The notes below the pieces were generated by a model. That model was not told the origin of the DNA and ran no database searches. It saw only the letters and a program-made list of their open reading frames with translations. This document shows, piece after piece, positions 17,671 through 26,886 of a DNA stretch of 64,000 nt. How positions within the stretch are numbered: the stretch's first letter is position 1; every line of letters starts with the position of its first letter. This DNA comes from Bradyrhizobium sp. 139 (lineage in GTDB: Bacteria > Pseudomonadota > Alphaproteobacteria > Rhizobiales > Xanthobacteraceae). The position numbers and the translations under genes were made by a program. Location: contig NZ_JADPKS010000163.1 in assembly GCF_023074175.1 (NCBI RefSeq), positions 1 through 64,000 on the forward strand, in the 5' to 3' direction.

Positions 17671-18915
17671 CTAGCTGCCGGACGCCGCGCGGTCGATGAA
17701 CAGGCTGCCCCTGGTGACGATCTGCTCGCCGGGTTGCAGGTTGCTGGTGACCTCGACGAGATTGCCATTGATGAGGCCGATCTTGATCTGGCGCAGCTCG
17801 ACCGACTTGTCCTCGCGCGCGACCCAGATGCGGACCTTGTCGGCCTCGTAGATCAACGCCTGTTTCGGCACCGCCGGTGCGGCACGGTCGCCGGCCGAAT
17901 AGATCGTGACGTTGGCGAACATCTCGGGCTTGAGCAGCCCGTCCTTGTTGTCGATGGTGGCGCGAACCAACAGGCGGCGGGTGCTGGGATCGATCGCGGC
18001 GGCGACGTAGTTGATCTTGGCGGTCAGCGGCCGGCCCGGCAACGCCATCACGTTGACGGTGATGTCCTGCCCGATGCACACCGCGGCAGCATCGCTCTCG
18101 CGCACGAAGGCGGTGAGCCAGACCGTGGAGAGGTCGCCGATCACGAAGACCGGATCGCTGGCACCGGAATTGACGTACTGGCCGGGACCGATCTTGCGCT
18201 GCACGACCGTGCCGGAGATCGGCGAATAGATCGTGACCTCGGGATTGATGGCGCCCTTGTCCTGGAACGCCTTGATGGTCTCGTCGGTGAAGCCGAGGAT
18301 GCGCAGCTTGTTGCGCGCAGCCTCCAGCGCCGTCGCCGAGGAGCGCATGTCGTTCTGCGCCTGAACCTGGGTCGCTTCGGCCTGCTGATAGTCCTTCAGC
18401 GGGATGGCATGGCCCTCATAGAGGTCCTTGGCGCGCTTGAACTGGATGTCGGCGAGATCGATCGCAGACTTCGCCTTGTTCTGCGAGCTCATCGCCGCGA
18501 TGAAATCGTTCTGGGCCTGCACGGTGTCGGCGGCCTCGATCGTGAACAGCGGTTGACCCTGCTTCAGCATCTCGCCCGGCTTGGCGAGCAGCTTGGTCAC
18601 CCGTCCTGCATAGGGCGAGAACACCGGCGTCGAACGATCCTCGTCGACCGCGACCTTGCCCTCGGTGACATATTCGGCCCGGAAGGTCTTGGCCTTGACC
18701 GGCTCGATCGTCAGCGTCGCCCATTCGGACGGCGTCGGCGTAAAATTCTGCGCATTCCTGCGCGACTGGCTGGAGATCTCGGAGTGGCTCTTCTCCTTGG
18801 CCCCCGCACGCAGGAAGCCATAGGCACCGGCGCCGGCGAGTGCCAGTAAAACTACGGATGCGATCACCCGTTGTTTTGTAAACACCTGCAATCTCTTGGT
18901 ATTCTCAACTACCAT
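17671..18915 (-). CDS. RND efflux periplasmic adaptor (membrane fusion protein)
   Basis: The protein has 414 residues from the ATG at MVVENTKRLQVF; the frame also opens at a TTG eleven codons upstream. An N-terminal membrane anchor (about 17-34) is followed by the barrel-sandwich half (FSPYAGRVTKLLAKPGEMLK), a helical hairpin (about 120-190), the second half motif (TIYSPISGTVVQRKIGPGQY), a beta-barrel (STVWLTAFVRESDA) and a membrane-proximal domain. It links the downstream RND permease with an outer membrane channel. No His-rich N-terminal metal-binding extension is seen. A dispersed repeat separates it from the permease gene, but both are on the same strand and probably one transcript. Confidence 0.88.
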   Translation of the reverse strand: MVVENTKRLQVFTKQRVIASVVLLALAGAGAYGFLRAGAKEKSHSEISSQSRRNAQNFTPTPSEWATLTIEPVKAKTFRAEYVTEGKVAVDEDRSTPVFSPYAGRVTKLLAKPGEMLKQGQPLFTIEAADTVQAQNDFIAAMSSQNKAKSAIDLADIQFKRAKDLYEGHAIPLKDYQQAEATQVQAQNDMRSSATALEAARNKLRILGFTDETIKAFQDKGAINPEVTIYSPISGTVVQRKIGPGQYVNSGASDPVFVIGDLSTVWLTAFVRESDAAAVCIGQDITVNVMALPGRPLTAKINYVAAAIDPSTRRLLVRATIDNKDGLLKPEMFANVTIYSAGDRAAPAVPKQALIYEADKVRIWVAREDKSVELRQIKIGLINGNLVEVTSNLQPGEQIVTRGSLFIDRAASGS

Positions 18916-19060
18916 GGGGCCCGGTCTAGTCTGCGACGATCCCGGCAAATGACTGCCTCATCGGTCGCGCTAATAGTGCCGAATTGAGATTTCAAACAAC
19001 CTAAAAAGTACCGATCGCCTCGAGGTTTGCGTTAAAACTTTGCGCCGCGTCAGCTCCACG

Positions 19061-20473
19061 TCAGGTTCGCTCCGGCCACTCAGGTGGATGAGCGCCGAGA
19101 GGCATCGCGGGACGGCTCCATCGTGCCGGCGTCTTCGACAGCAGCGCTGAATGGCGCACCGTCTTCAAGGTGCCGAAGCCAGATGGCATGGTCTCGATGA
19201 ATGCAGCATGTACAGCCTCGTCCGCAATATCCGGGGTGTTCAGGCCGCCGTCGAGCCGGCCGAGATTCCACAGCCAGCGCCCGGTCTGGGCCAACGACAC
19301 GCGCACGTGCCAGCTCCCGCCTTCGCCGGCCTGGCGCACCTTGGCCATCATCGCGCCGAACGCCATCAGATAGCCGGTGGCGTGATCGAGCATCTGCGCC
19401 GGCAATTCCTTCGGCTCGTCGATTCCGGCGGCCTGCCCCTCGGCGTGGTTGAAGCCGGTCGTGGTCTGCACCAGCGAATCGAAACCGCGCCGCTCCGCCC
19501 AGGGGCCGGCATGGCCATAGGCCGACAGCGTGACGTAGACGATGCGCGGATTGATTTTCGCTGCGTCCTCGGGCGCGAAACCGAGGGCAGCAAGCGCGCG
19601 CGGGCGATAACCTTGCGAGAAGATGTCGGCCTCTTTCAAGAGCTCGCGCAGTTGCGCACGCCCGGCCTCGCTCTTGAGCTCGACGAAACTGGTGAGCTTG
19701 CCGCGGCCGGTGTCGATGGTGAGCCAGGGAATTGCGGGCAGCTCGGGCCCGGAGACAAGCAGCACATCCGCGCCGTGCGCGGCGAGCGTTCGGCCGGCGA
19801 CGGGGCCCGCTATGACGCGGGAGAGATCGAGCACGCGCAGGCCGGAAAGCGGACGATCGCTGTTCGACAATCCTCGAGGCCACGGCTTTGGCGGGGCATC
19901 GCCGATCTTCTCGATCGAGATCAGCGGCAGCTCAGCCAACGCACGTGCCTGCGGCAGCGCGGACCATTCGTCGTAAGAGCGCATCAGGGCAACGACGCCG
20001 CCCGCGCCGTAGGCCGCAGTTTCAAAATCCTCGCCCTTCCATTGCATCAGCGCTGCCTGCACCTTCTCACGTTCGGGTTCGCAGGCGAGCACCTTGCAGA
20101 CGGCGTCGCGGTGATGCGGGAAATTGGTGTGGCACCGGACGAAGCGGCCGTCGCCGGTCCGATAGACGCCGGCGATGGCGTCCCAGGCCGGGGGCGGCGG
20201 CTTGCCCTCGAGGCGCAAATAACGTTCCGAGCGGCATTCGACGATGGCGTGGCGCACGTCGACATGGACGTCCTGCGCCTCTTCGCTGCGCAGCCTCCAG
20301 ATTTCGGCAGCGGCAAGACCGGCCGCAGCGATCGTCGTTTGTCCGGCAACGGCAACACGACACGAGGATGGGATCTGCGGCTCCTCGCCCGTCAACCGCA
20401 CACGGCCGAGCGCGGCAGGATCGCCGCCGACGGAGGTCCAGATATCGCTGAGAATGTCGGCGGGGCTTTGCAT
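19061..20473 (-). CDS. Family III CoA-transferase (CaiB/BaiF type)
   Basis: The protein has 470 residues. The CoA-transferase family III core starts at about residue 207 (LSGLRVLDLSRVIAGPVAGR), with the typical AHGADVLLVSGPE and INPRIVYVTLSAYGHAGPWA blocks. The first 200 residues carry a second, more diverged copy of the fold, so this is the longer, tandem-like form. It would move CoA between organic acids; the acid pair is unknown. The C-terminal tail is Pro/Arg-rich. It stands alone on the minus strand, divergent from the small membrane protein gene at 20528, sharing a 54-base gap. Confidence 0.85.
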   Translation of the reverse strand: MQSPADILSDIWTSVGGDPAALGRVRLTGEEPQIPSSCRVAVAGQTTIAAAGLAAAEIWRLRSEEAQDVHVDVRHAIVECRSERYLRLEGKPPPPAWDAIAGVYRTGDGRFVRCHTNFPHHRDAVCKVLACEPEREKVQAALMQWKGEDFETAAYGAGGVVALMRSYDEWSALPQARALAELPLISIEKIGDAPPKPWPRGLSNSDRPLSGLRVLDLSRVIAGPVAGRTLAAHGADVLLVSGPELPAIPWLTIDTGRGKLTSFVELKSEAGRAQLRELLKEADIFSQGYRPRALAALGFAPEDAAKINPRIVYVTLSAYGHAGPWAERRGFDSLVQTTTGFNHAEGQAAGIDEPKELPAQMLDHATGYLMAFGAMMAKVRQAGEGGSWHVRVSLAQTGRWLWNLGRLDGGLNTPDIADEAVHAAFIETMPSGFGTLKTVRHSALLSKTPARWSRPAMPLGAHPPEWPERT

Positions 20474-20527
20474 GTCCGCTTCTCTCCCTTACTTTTGCGA
20501 CCATCCATCAGCACATAAGGGAAAGCA

Positions 20528-20815
20528 ATGGCCGCCATCGATCCCCTCACCGCGGGCGCCGTGTTCATCGCAACGGCGGCCACCGACGCGGTCTATGTCA
20601 TGTTCACCTCGGCCGTGATCGCGCGCAAGCGCGTGCCGGCGGCGAACTGGAGCGCGGTCTGGTACCTGCTCTCCTCCTATGCGGTGATCAGCTACACGGA
20701 AAACGCCTTCTATGTCGCTTTCGCGGCGATCGGCTCCTGGGCCGGCGCCTATGTCTCGCTGACCTTCCTGCACCGCCCGCCCGGCGGCCCGCCGGTGGGC
20801 GCGGCGCCGGAGTAA
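20528..20815 (+). CDS. Small three-helix membrane protein, unknown function
   Basis: This 95-residue protein has about three hydrophobic segments (residues 5-28, 43-60, 62-82; for example YAVISYTENAFYVAFAAIGS) and a Pro/Gly-rich cytoplasmic or periplasmic tail (HRPPGGPPVGAAPE). A good Shine-Dalgarno (aaggga) precedes the ATG. The protein character is real (consistent hydrophobic periodicity and codon use), but I do not recognise the family. Two dispersed repeats follow immediately downstream (20826-21000), separating it from dnaE2. Confidence 0.7.
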   Translation: MAAIDPLTAGAVFIATAATDAVYVMFTSAVIARKRVPAANWSAVWYLLSSYAVISYTENAFYVAFAAIGSWAGAYVSLTFLHRPPGGPPVGAAPE

Positions 20816-20825
20816 GGGGGAAATC

Positions 20826-20909
20826 GTAGGGTGGGCAAAAAGCGAAGCGTGCCCACCGCTTTCGTGCACGTTGGTGGGCACGGCGCTTATGCGCCTTTGC
20901 CCGCCCTAC
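20826..20909 (+). repeat. Dispersed repeat, 'gtagggtgggcaaa' family, copy 2
   Basis: Starts gtagggtgggcaaaaagcga and closes tttgcccgccctac, with inner cgtgcccacc / ggtgggcacg arms. It matches, in inverted orientation, the element at 158-246. Non-coding. Confidence 0.8.
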
Positions 20910-20924
20910 AGCTGTCTCCACATC

Positions 20925-21000
20925 GTCATTGCGAGCGCAGCGAAGCATCCAGAATCTTTCCGCGTGACAGTCTGGATTGCTTCGCTGCGCTCGCAATGAC
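20925..21000. repeat. Long inverted repeat, 'gtcattgcgagcgcagcgaa' family
   Basis: Left arm 20925-20953 and right arm 20971-21000 are reverse complements apart from a single missing base, around a 17-base loop. It lies just after another repeat family member and about 28 bases beyond the dnaE2 stop codon. On RNA it would form a very stable hairpin and may end both convergent transcripts. Confidence 0.85.
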
Positions 21001-21028
21001 GGCGTCGCAGCAGAGTGCACTACATTCC

Positions 21029-24000
21029 TCAACGAAAATCCCGCGACGGCGGCAGGATGCGGACGTTGCGGGGGTGGCGGATTTTTTGCGCAGGTGTATC
21101 GGCGTGGTCGCGGCGGTCGTCGTTGAGCGGCTCGATCAGGGCGGCGCCTGATGGCACCGGGTGCTTGCGGCTCAGGGCGTCATTGGCGAGGCTGACCAGA
21201 TCGTGCGAGCGGTCGATCATGCGCTGGGCGATGAGATGCGTCACCTTCTCGGGGCTGCTCTGGATATAGCCTTCGACCAGAATGAGGCGCGCGCCCATCA
21301 CCTCTTTGCGGTACTGCTCCATGATCTTGGGCCACACCACGACATTGGCGATGCCGGTTTCGTCCTCCAGCGTCATGAACACGACGCCGCTGGCGCTGCC
21401 CGGCCGCTGCCGCACCAGCACAACGCCGGCGCAGCGGACGCGGCGCCGCTCGTTCGCATAACTGATGTCCTTGCAGGCGACAACACGCTCGCGCGACAAC
21501 ATTTCGCGCAAAAATTCCATCGGATGGCCTTTGAGTGAAAGGCGGATGGTCTGGTAGTCGGCGACCACCTGCTCGGCCCGCGGCATCTCCGGCAATGGTT
21601 TTGCGTGCTCGTCCGGCTGCTCGCGCGCAGTGGCCGCCTCGAACAGCGGCAGCGGCACGTCATCGGGCAGCCGCCGCACCTGCCACAGCGCCTCGCGGCG
21701 ATCGAGCCCGAGCGAGCGGAACGCGTCGGCATCGGCGAGCAGGATCAGGGCACGCTTGGGCAGGCCGGTGTCGCGGGCGAAGTCTTCCAGCGAGGTGAAG
21801 GGCCAGCGGCTACGCGCGGCGACGATGCGGTCGGCCCAGTCCTGGGCTGTCCCCACATTGACATTCCGAGGCGCGCCACTTGGCACGAGCCCGGAATTCA
21901 TTGAGCCGCTTGCGCCTGGATAAATGGATTCCAGGTTCGCGCTTTGCGCGCCCCGGAACGACGATTGAATTTGCTTCAGTCTCTCCTCATCCGGATCGAG
22001 CCAGTGAAAACCGTCGATCTGGCGGAAACCGAGGCGCACGGCGCAGTATTTGCCGTTCCCCTCCTCCAGCATGTTTTGCGCAAAACTGTATGACACGTCG
22101 ATGTCGCGGACATCGACGCCGTTCTTGCGGGCGTCGCCGACGATCTGCGCCGGGGCATAAAAGCCCATCGGCTGCGAATTCAACAAGCCGCAGCAGAATG
22201 CATCAGGATGATAATGCTTCAGCCACGACGAGATGTAGACGAGCTGCGCGAAGCTCGCTGCGTGGCTCTCCGGAAAACCGTAGGAGCCAAAGCCCTTGAT
22301 CTGGTCAAAGCAGCTTCTGGCGAAGTTAGCATCGTAGCCGCGTGCAACCATGTTGCCGATCAGCTTCTCCTCATATTGGCCGATGGTGCCGACATTGCGG
22401 AAGGTCGCCATCGAGCGGCGCAGGCCATTGGCCTCCTCGGAGGTGAATTTTGCCGCCTCGATCGCGATGCGCATGGCCTGCTCCTGGAACAGGGGCACCC
22501 CGAGCGTTTTGTGCAGCACCTTGTAAAGCTCGTCCTTGTCGCCATGATCCGGCGACGGCGATGGATAGCTCACTTTTTCCAAGCCGTTTCGCCGCCGCAA
22601 GTAAGGATGCACCATGTCGCCCTGGATCGGACCCGGGCGCACGATCGCAACTTCGATCACGAGATCGTAGAAGGTCCGCGGCTTCAGGCGCGGCAACATG
22701 TTCATCTGGGCGCGGCTCTCGACCTGGAACACACCGAGCGACTCTCCATCACATAGCATGTCGTAGACCTCAGGATCATCCTGCGGGACGCTCGCCAAAA
22801 CCCAGCGTTCGCCCTTGTGCTCGTCGATCAAATCAAAACATTTCCGGATGCAGGTCAGCATGCCCAGCGCGAGCACGTCGACCTTCATCATGTTGAGCGC
22901 GTCGACGTCATCCTTGTCCCATTCGATGAAGGTGCGGTCGTCCATCGCCGCGTTGCCGATCGGCACATAGGTATCGAGCCGGTCCTGCGTCAGCACATAG
23001 CCGCCAACATGCTGGGAGAGATGGCGCGGGAAATCGATCAGTTCGGTCGCAAGCTCGACCGCGAGATTGATCATGGCATTGTTGGGATCGAGCCCGGCCT
23101 GCCTGACCTGCATGTCGTTGAGGCCCTTGCCCCAGCTACCCCAGACGGTGTCGGCGAGCGCGGCAGTGACGTCCTCGGTCAGGCCCAGCGCCTTGCCGAC
23201 GTCGCGGATGGCGCTGCGCGGACGATAATGAATGACGGTGGCGATGATTGCGGCGCGGTGGCGGCCGTAGCGGCGATAGACATATTGCATCACCTCCTCG
23301 CGCCGGGAATGCTCGAAATCGACGTCGATGTCCGGCGGCTCCAGCCGCTCCTTGGAGATGAAGCGCTCGAACAGGAGATCGACCTTGGTCGGATCGACCG
23401 AGGTGATGCCGAGCATGTAGCAGACGGCCGAGTTCGCCGCCGATCCCCGCCCCTGACACAAGATGCTCTGGCTGCGTGCGTAGCGCACGATGTCGTGCAC
23501 GGTGAGGAAGTAATGCGCGTATTTCAGCTCGGCGATCAGCGCGAGCTCCTTCTTCAGGGTCGTGCGAAGCTTGTCATCGATCCTGCCGCCGAAGTATTTG
23601 TCGACACCGGCCCAGGTCAGATCCTCCAGATGTCCTTGCGCGGTCTTGCCCCGCGGCACCGGCTCGTCCGGATACTGGTATTTGAGCTGGTCGAGCGTGA
23701 AATCGATCTTGTCCGCAAAGCGCATGGTCTCCGCGATCGCCTCGGGAAAGTCGCGGAACAGCCGCGACATTTCTCTGGGAGTCTTCAGGAAGCGCTCGGC
23801 ATTGGCTTCCAGCTTCCGTCCGACAGCTTCAATGGTGGTCTTTTCCCGGATGCAGGTGAGCACGTCCTGAAGCGGACGGCGGCCGGGATCGTGATAGAGC
23901 ACCTCGTTGGTCGCGAGCAGCGGCACTTTTGCTTTTGCGGCGAGATCGTCGAGCCGCGCCAGGCGGCGGCGGTCGTCGCCGCGATAGACCAGGCTCGCCG

Positions 24001-24490
24001 CCAGCCACACGCCCTCGGCGCGGCTCGCCCTGAGCTTGGCGAGAACATCCAGCGCCTGCACTGGCTCGAAGCGATGCGGCAGCGTCAACGCCAGGAGCTG
24101 GCCTTCCGAAAACTCAAGAAGATCGGCAAAAGTGAGACGGCATTCGCCCTTCTCGATCCGCGTGATGTCGTCGCCGCGCTTGCCCCTGGTGAGGAGCTGG
24201 CACAGCCGGCCATAGGCGGCGCGGTCGCGCGGATAGACAAAAATGTCGGGCGTGCCGTCGATGAAGACGATGCGCGCGCCGATCAGGAGTTTTGGCTTGT
24301 GCAGCACCTTGTCATTGTCGAGCTCGTTGTAGGCGCGCACCACGCCGGCGAGCGTGTTGTGATCGGCAATGCCGATCACGGGAATGCCAAGGATGCTGGC
24401 CTGATGCACATAGGCGCGCGGATCCGAGCCGCCGCGCAGGAAGGAGAAGTTGGTGGTGATGCCGATCTCGGCATAAGCTGATATCTTCAT
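21029..24490 (-). CDS. dnaE2: Error-prone DNA polymerase III alpha subunit DnaE2 (ImuC)
   Basis: This 1153-residue polymerase carries out SOS-dependent translesion synthesis with ImuA and ImuB. The PHP domain starts at once (YAEIGITTNFSFLRGGSDPR), the catalytic aspartates are in PPDIDVDFEHSRREE (near residue 385), and a C-terminal OB fold is visible (MRCAGVVLVRQRPGS-like block). The ATG overlaps the imuB stop by four bases (ATGA), fixing the start although the frame is open further upstream. Residues about 842-877 are unusual: they are encoded by a dispersed palindromic repeat and have no counterpart in the DnaE2 pattern I know, which passes almost directly from HWLDPDEERLK to DWADRIVAA. The frame is kept, so the enzyme may be functional. 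Confidence 0.93.
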   Translation of the reverse strand: MKISAYAEIGITTNFSFLRGGSDPRAYVHQASILGIPVIGIADHNTLAGVVRAYNELDNDKVLHKPKLLIGARIVFIDGTPDIFVYPRDRAAYGRLCQLLTRGKRGDDITRIEKGECRLTFADLLEFSEGQLLALTLPHRFEPVQALDVLAKLRASRAEGVWLAASLVYRGDDRRRLARLDDLAAKAKVPLLATNEVLYHDPGRRPLQDVLTCIREKTTIEAVGRKLEANAERFLKTPREMSRLFRDFPEAIAETMRFADKIDFTLDQLKYQYPDEPVPRGKTAQGHLEDLTWAGVDKYFGGRIDDKLRTTLKKELALIAELKYAHYFLTVHDIVRYARSQSILCQGRGSAANSAVCYMLGITSVDPTKVDLLFERFISKERLEPPDIDVDFEHSRREEVMQYVYRRYGRHRAAIIATVIHYRPRSAIRDVGKALGLTEDVTAALADTVWGSWGKGLNDMQVRQAGLDPNNAMINLAVELATELIDFPRHLSQHVGGYVLTQDRLDTYVPIGNAAMDDRTFIEWDKDDVDALNMMKVDVLALGMLTCIRKCFDLIDEHKGERWVLASVPQDDPEVYDMLCDGESLGVFQVESRAQMNMLPRLKPRTFYDLVIEVAIVRPGPIQGDMVHPYLRRRNGLEKVSYPSPSPDHGDKDELYKVLHKTLGVPLFQEQAMRIAIEAAKFTSEEANGLRRSMATFRNVGTIGQYEEKLIGNMVARGYDANFARSCFDQIKGFGSYGFPESHAASFAQLVYISSWLKHYHPDAFCCGLLNSQPMGFYAPAQIVGDARKNGVDVRDIDVSYSFAQNMLEEGNGKYCAVRLGFRQIDGFHWLDPDEERLKQIQSSFRGAQSANLESIYPGASGSMNSGLVPSGAPRNVNVGTAQDWADRIVAARSRWPFTSLEDFARDTGLPKRALILLADADAFRSLGLDRREALWQVRRLPDDVPLPLFEAATAREQPDEHAKPLPEMPRAEQVVADYQTIRLSLKGHPMEFLREMLSRERVVACKDISYANERRRVRCAGVVLVRQRPGSASGVVFMTLEDETGIANVVVWPKIMEQYRKEVMGARLILVEGYIQSSPEKVTHLIAQRMIDRSHDLVSLANDALSRKHPVPSGAALIEPLNDDRRDHADTPAQKIRHPRNVRILPPSRDFR
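21860..21966. repeat. Palindromic repeat inserted in frame inside dnaE2
   Basis: Left arm (about 21860-21901, with ggcgcgccacttggc and cgagcccggaattcat) and right arm (about 21924-21965, with atggattccaggttcgcgct and gcgccccggaacgacg) are imperfect reverse complements around a short centre. This matches the 'ggaatccat...ggcgcgcc' type of intergenic repeat common in Bradyrhizobium relatives. Here it lies within the dnaE2 frame and adds about 36 residues. Confidence 0.75.
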
Positions 24491-26136
24491 GCAAAGAGAC
24501 CGTGCACATACCAGTTGGGAGGAATGGGCTTGCCTTCTTTGTCGAAACACTCCCCTTCGTAAAGACCGTCGCGAAAAATCCAGAAGCGCAGGCCTTCGGC
24601 ATCCTCGATGCGGAAATAATCCCGGGTCAATTGCTTGCCGTCCTGCCACCATTCCATCGCGATGCGCTCGGGCCCTTCCACCCGCGCCACTGAATGTTGC
24701 GCGCGGCGCCAGGTGAATTGATGCGGCGGGCCGTCGGGCACGGTCGCGAACGGCACCTTGATCGGCTCCGGCTTCTCGAACAGCCTGAGCGGGCGCAGCG
24801 GTGGCTCGCTCTCGGCGCGCGCCGGCCATGCGGCCTGCATGGCCACGGCGAGATGGTGTTGGGCAGGCGCGGCCAGCACCGCACACTCGGGAATATGGGT
24901 GTCCTGCGGCAGGTGCACGACAACGCGCTTTCCGCCGATGCGGGCGGCGATGCGGTCGATCAACGCGGCGATTTCGTCATTGTCGTGGACATGGGCGTCG
25001 AGATCGCGCTGCTCCTGCACCACAATCTCGGTGCGGCTCGCCGACAACCGCACCATGTCGAAGCCGAAGCCGGGGTCCAGCGGATCGGCGAGCGCGTCGA
25101 GGCGCTCGCGGAACAGACGGTCGACGACGGCGCTTCGCGTCACGGGACGTCCGGTCTCGACCATGATCGCGCGCACCACGCCGTCGGTGCGAAAGAAGGC
25201 GGCCTCAAGCCTCCGCGCGCCCTTGCCCTGCTTCTCCATGGACGCGATCAGCGTATCGGCGAGCCGCGACAGCGTCATCGCGATCATGGTGTCGGTCGCG
25301 ATCGGTTCGGCAAAGCGCTTCTCCACGATGTAATCCGGCAGCGGTTTGCGCGGATTGATCGGGGCATCGCCATGCCCCAGCGCATGCGCGAGCAGCGTGA
25401 AGAACCGCGCGCCGAACCGCGCCGTGATCTCATGTGGCTCGCGCGAGGCGACATCGCCGATGGTTTTCAAGCCGGCGCGGCGCAGACCAGTGGTGATGGC
25501 CTCGCCCGCACCGAGCGCGGATACCGGCAGGGCGCTGATCGCCGCCGCCTCCCTGCCATCGGCGACGATGGTGCCAGAGGCCTGCCGCGTCAGCGTGCGC
25601 GCGCAGACCGAGGTGCCGGCGATCGCCGCGCTGACGGCAAAACCCTGCCGGGCGAGCGCGCGGACGAGTGTCTGCAACAACGCAGCTTCCCCGCCGAACA
25701 GATGCGCGCAGCCGGTGATGTCGAGGAACAGACCATGCGGCGGATCGAGCGCCACCAGCGGCGTGAAGCGGTCGCACCAGTCTGCGATGTCGCTAAGCGT
25801 CTTCGCATCGGCCACGACATCGGCGTCGAAAACTTTCAGATCCGGGCACATCGCCCGGGCATTGGCGAGTGGCAGACCAATGTGCAGGCCGAGGCGCTCA
25901 GCGGCCTCATCCAGCGCATGGATCACCAGCGCATTGTTGTCCTTGATGACGACGATGCTAGGTTCGTCTTTTTGTTTTGACGCGTTTTCTTCACGCGAAC
26001 CGGCGTCCACTTCGCTTGAAAACGCTTTGCCTTTATCCAGCCCGACGTTGCTGAAAAACCGCCTGATCCGGTCGATGGGCAGGCGCGGCAGCCACAGGCT
26101 GAGAATGCGCCGACGATTCAGAGAACTGGCACTCAT
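24487..26136 (-). CDS. imuB: ImuB, Y-family polymerase-like mutagenesis protein
   Basis: This 549-residue protein is related to Y-family polymerases and acts as the hub linking ImuA, DnaE2 and the beta clamp. The first conserved block is RRRILSLWLPRLPIDRIRRF (from residue 8). The fold then follows (GLHIGLPLANARAMCPDLKV, FTPLVALDPPHGLFLDITGC), but the usual catalytic acidic residues of active Y-family enzymes are not clearly kept, as expected for ImuB. The chosen ATG (MSASSLNRRR) gives a protein of normal length; the frame is open 64 codons further upstream, where it overlaps imuA. Its start lies inside imuA (about 104 bases overlap) and its stop overlaps the dnaE2 start. Confidence 0.92.
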   Translation of the reverse strand: MSASSLNRRRILSLWLPRLPIDRIRRFFSNVGLDKGKAFSSEVDAGSREENASKQKDEPSIVVIKDNNALVIHALDEAAERLGLHIGLPLANARAMCPDLKVFDADVVADAKTLSDIADWCDRFTPLVALDPPHGLFLDITGCAHLFGGEAALLQTLVRALARQGFAVSAAIAGTSVCARTLTRQASGTIVADGREAAAISALPVSALGAGEAITTGLRRAGLKTIGDVASREPHEITARFGARFFTLLAHALGHGDAPINPRKPLPDYIVEKRFAEPIATDTMIAMTLSRLADTLIASMEKQGKGARRLEAAFFRTDGVVRAIMVETGRPVTRSAVVDRLFRERLDALADPLDPGFGFDMVRLSASRTEIVVQEQRDLDAHVHDNDEIAALIDRIAARIGGKRVVVHLPQDTHIPECAVLAAPAQHHLAVAMQAAWPARAESEPPLRPLRLFEKPEPIKVPFATVPDGPPHQFTWRRAQHSVARVEGPERIAMEWWQDGKQLTRDYFRIEDAEGLRFWIFRDGLYEGECFDKEGKPIPPNWYVHGLFA

Positions 26137-26821
26137 CACATTTCCATTCCATGATCCACCGGCCACATGGGCCGTGACGATTGCGCAAGAGTTCGGCATC
26201 GAAGCGCGGCGCGCCCCAGGCACTCCACATCGCCCCCGACGGCGAATGCGCCGCGCGCAACATCCATCGTGTCTCCGCGGTCGACGGCAAAGGTTGCGCG
26301 GCCATCCGCAACAACAAGCCGGTGACACCGGAAGACTGCGCTGCCAGCGTCAGCTTGCGGCTCGCCACGAGATCGAACTGTCTGCTCTCGCCCCAGAGCT
26401 CGAGCACGACGGCGCCCAGGGCATCGCAGGCGAGCGCGTCGGCCGAGGTGCGCAGCGCGCTCTCCACATCGGCGGCACGCACCATCACCACGCGGCGCGG
26501 ATCGAGGCCGAGCTCGGCGAGCCCGCTCATCGACAGCGCGCCGGTTTCAATTTCCGAAAAATCCTGCCGCACCCACAGCAGCGGTTTGCGTGCCGTCATG
26601 CGGCCCGCAAGTCCCGTGACAAAACCCGTCGCGGTCGCGCCCTGGCGACCCTCGCAAAACACCTCGTGGATCGCCGCGCGCGCGAGCCCGCCCTTCAATG
26701 CGCTATCGACCTCGCTATGGCCGAGCGCCACGCGATTATGCTGATGCACGACCTCCGCCGTCTCGATGTGCTCGATCTGGGCGCGCAAGATCGCAAGCGC
26801 GCGCATGCGTGCGCTGCTCAT
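26033..26821 (-). CDS. imuA: ImuA, RecA-like SOS mutagenesis protein
   Basis: The protein has 262 residues from the chosen ATG (MSSARMRALAILRAQIEHIE), which has a good Shine-Dalgarno (aaggag, 8 bases before). An ATG 21 codons upstream (26884) is also in frame, but it lies only two bases from the SOS box and has no ribosome site. The protein is the RecA/SulA-like ImuA: ALKGGLARAAIHEVFCEGRQ, then a P-loop-like ATATGFVTGLAGRM region lacking a clear GKT, and LGAVVLELWG. It inhibits RecA and supports DnaE2-ImuB translesion synthesis. It is first in the imuA-imuB-dnaE2 operon and overlaps imuB by about 104 bases. Confidence 0.9.
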   Translation of the reverse strand: MSSARMRALAILRAQIEHIETAEVVHQHNRVALGHSEVDSALKGGLARAAIHEVFCEGRQGATATGFVTGLAGRMTARKPLLWVRQDFSEIETGALSMSGLAELGLDPRRVVMVRAADVESALRTSADALACDALGAVVLELWGESRQFDLVASRKLTLAAQSSGVTGLLLRMAAQPLPSTAETRWMLRAAHSPSGAMWSAWGAPRFDAELLRNRHGPCGRWIMEWKCDECQFSESSAHSQPVAAAPAHRPDQAVFQQRRAG

Positions 26822-26886
26822 GGCCGCCGCTCCTTCAGGGGTGATTGCCGATGGCTCTCGCAAGAGAACCAACGGCTGGCTCATTT

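Noticed and set aside
20826..21000. CRISPR-like repeats
   Set aside because: The repeats are single inverted elements of two different families, not regularly spaced direct repeats.
22817..24481. 554-residue plus-strand frame
   Set aside because: Antisense to dnaE2, which has all expected motifs.
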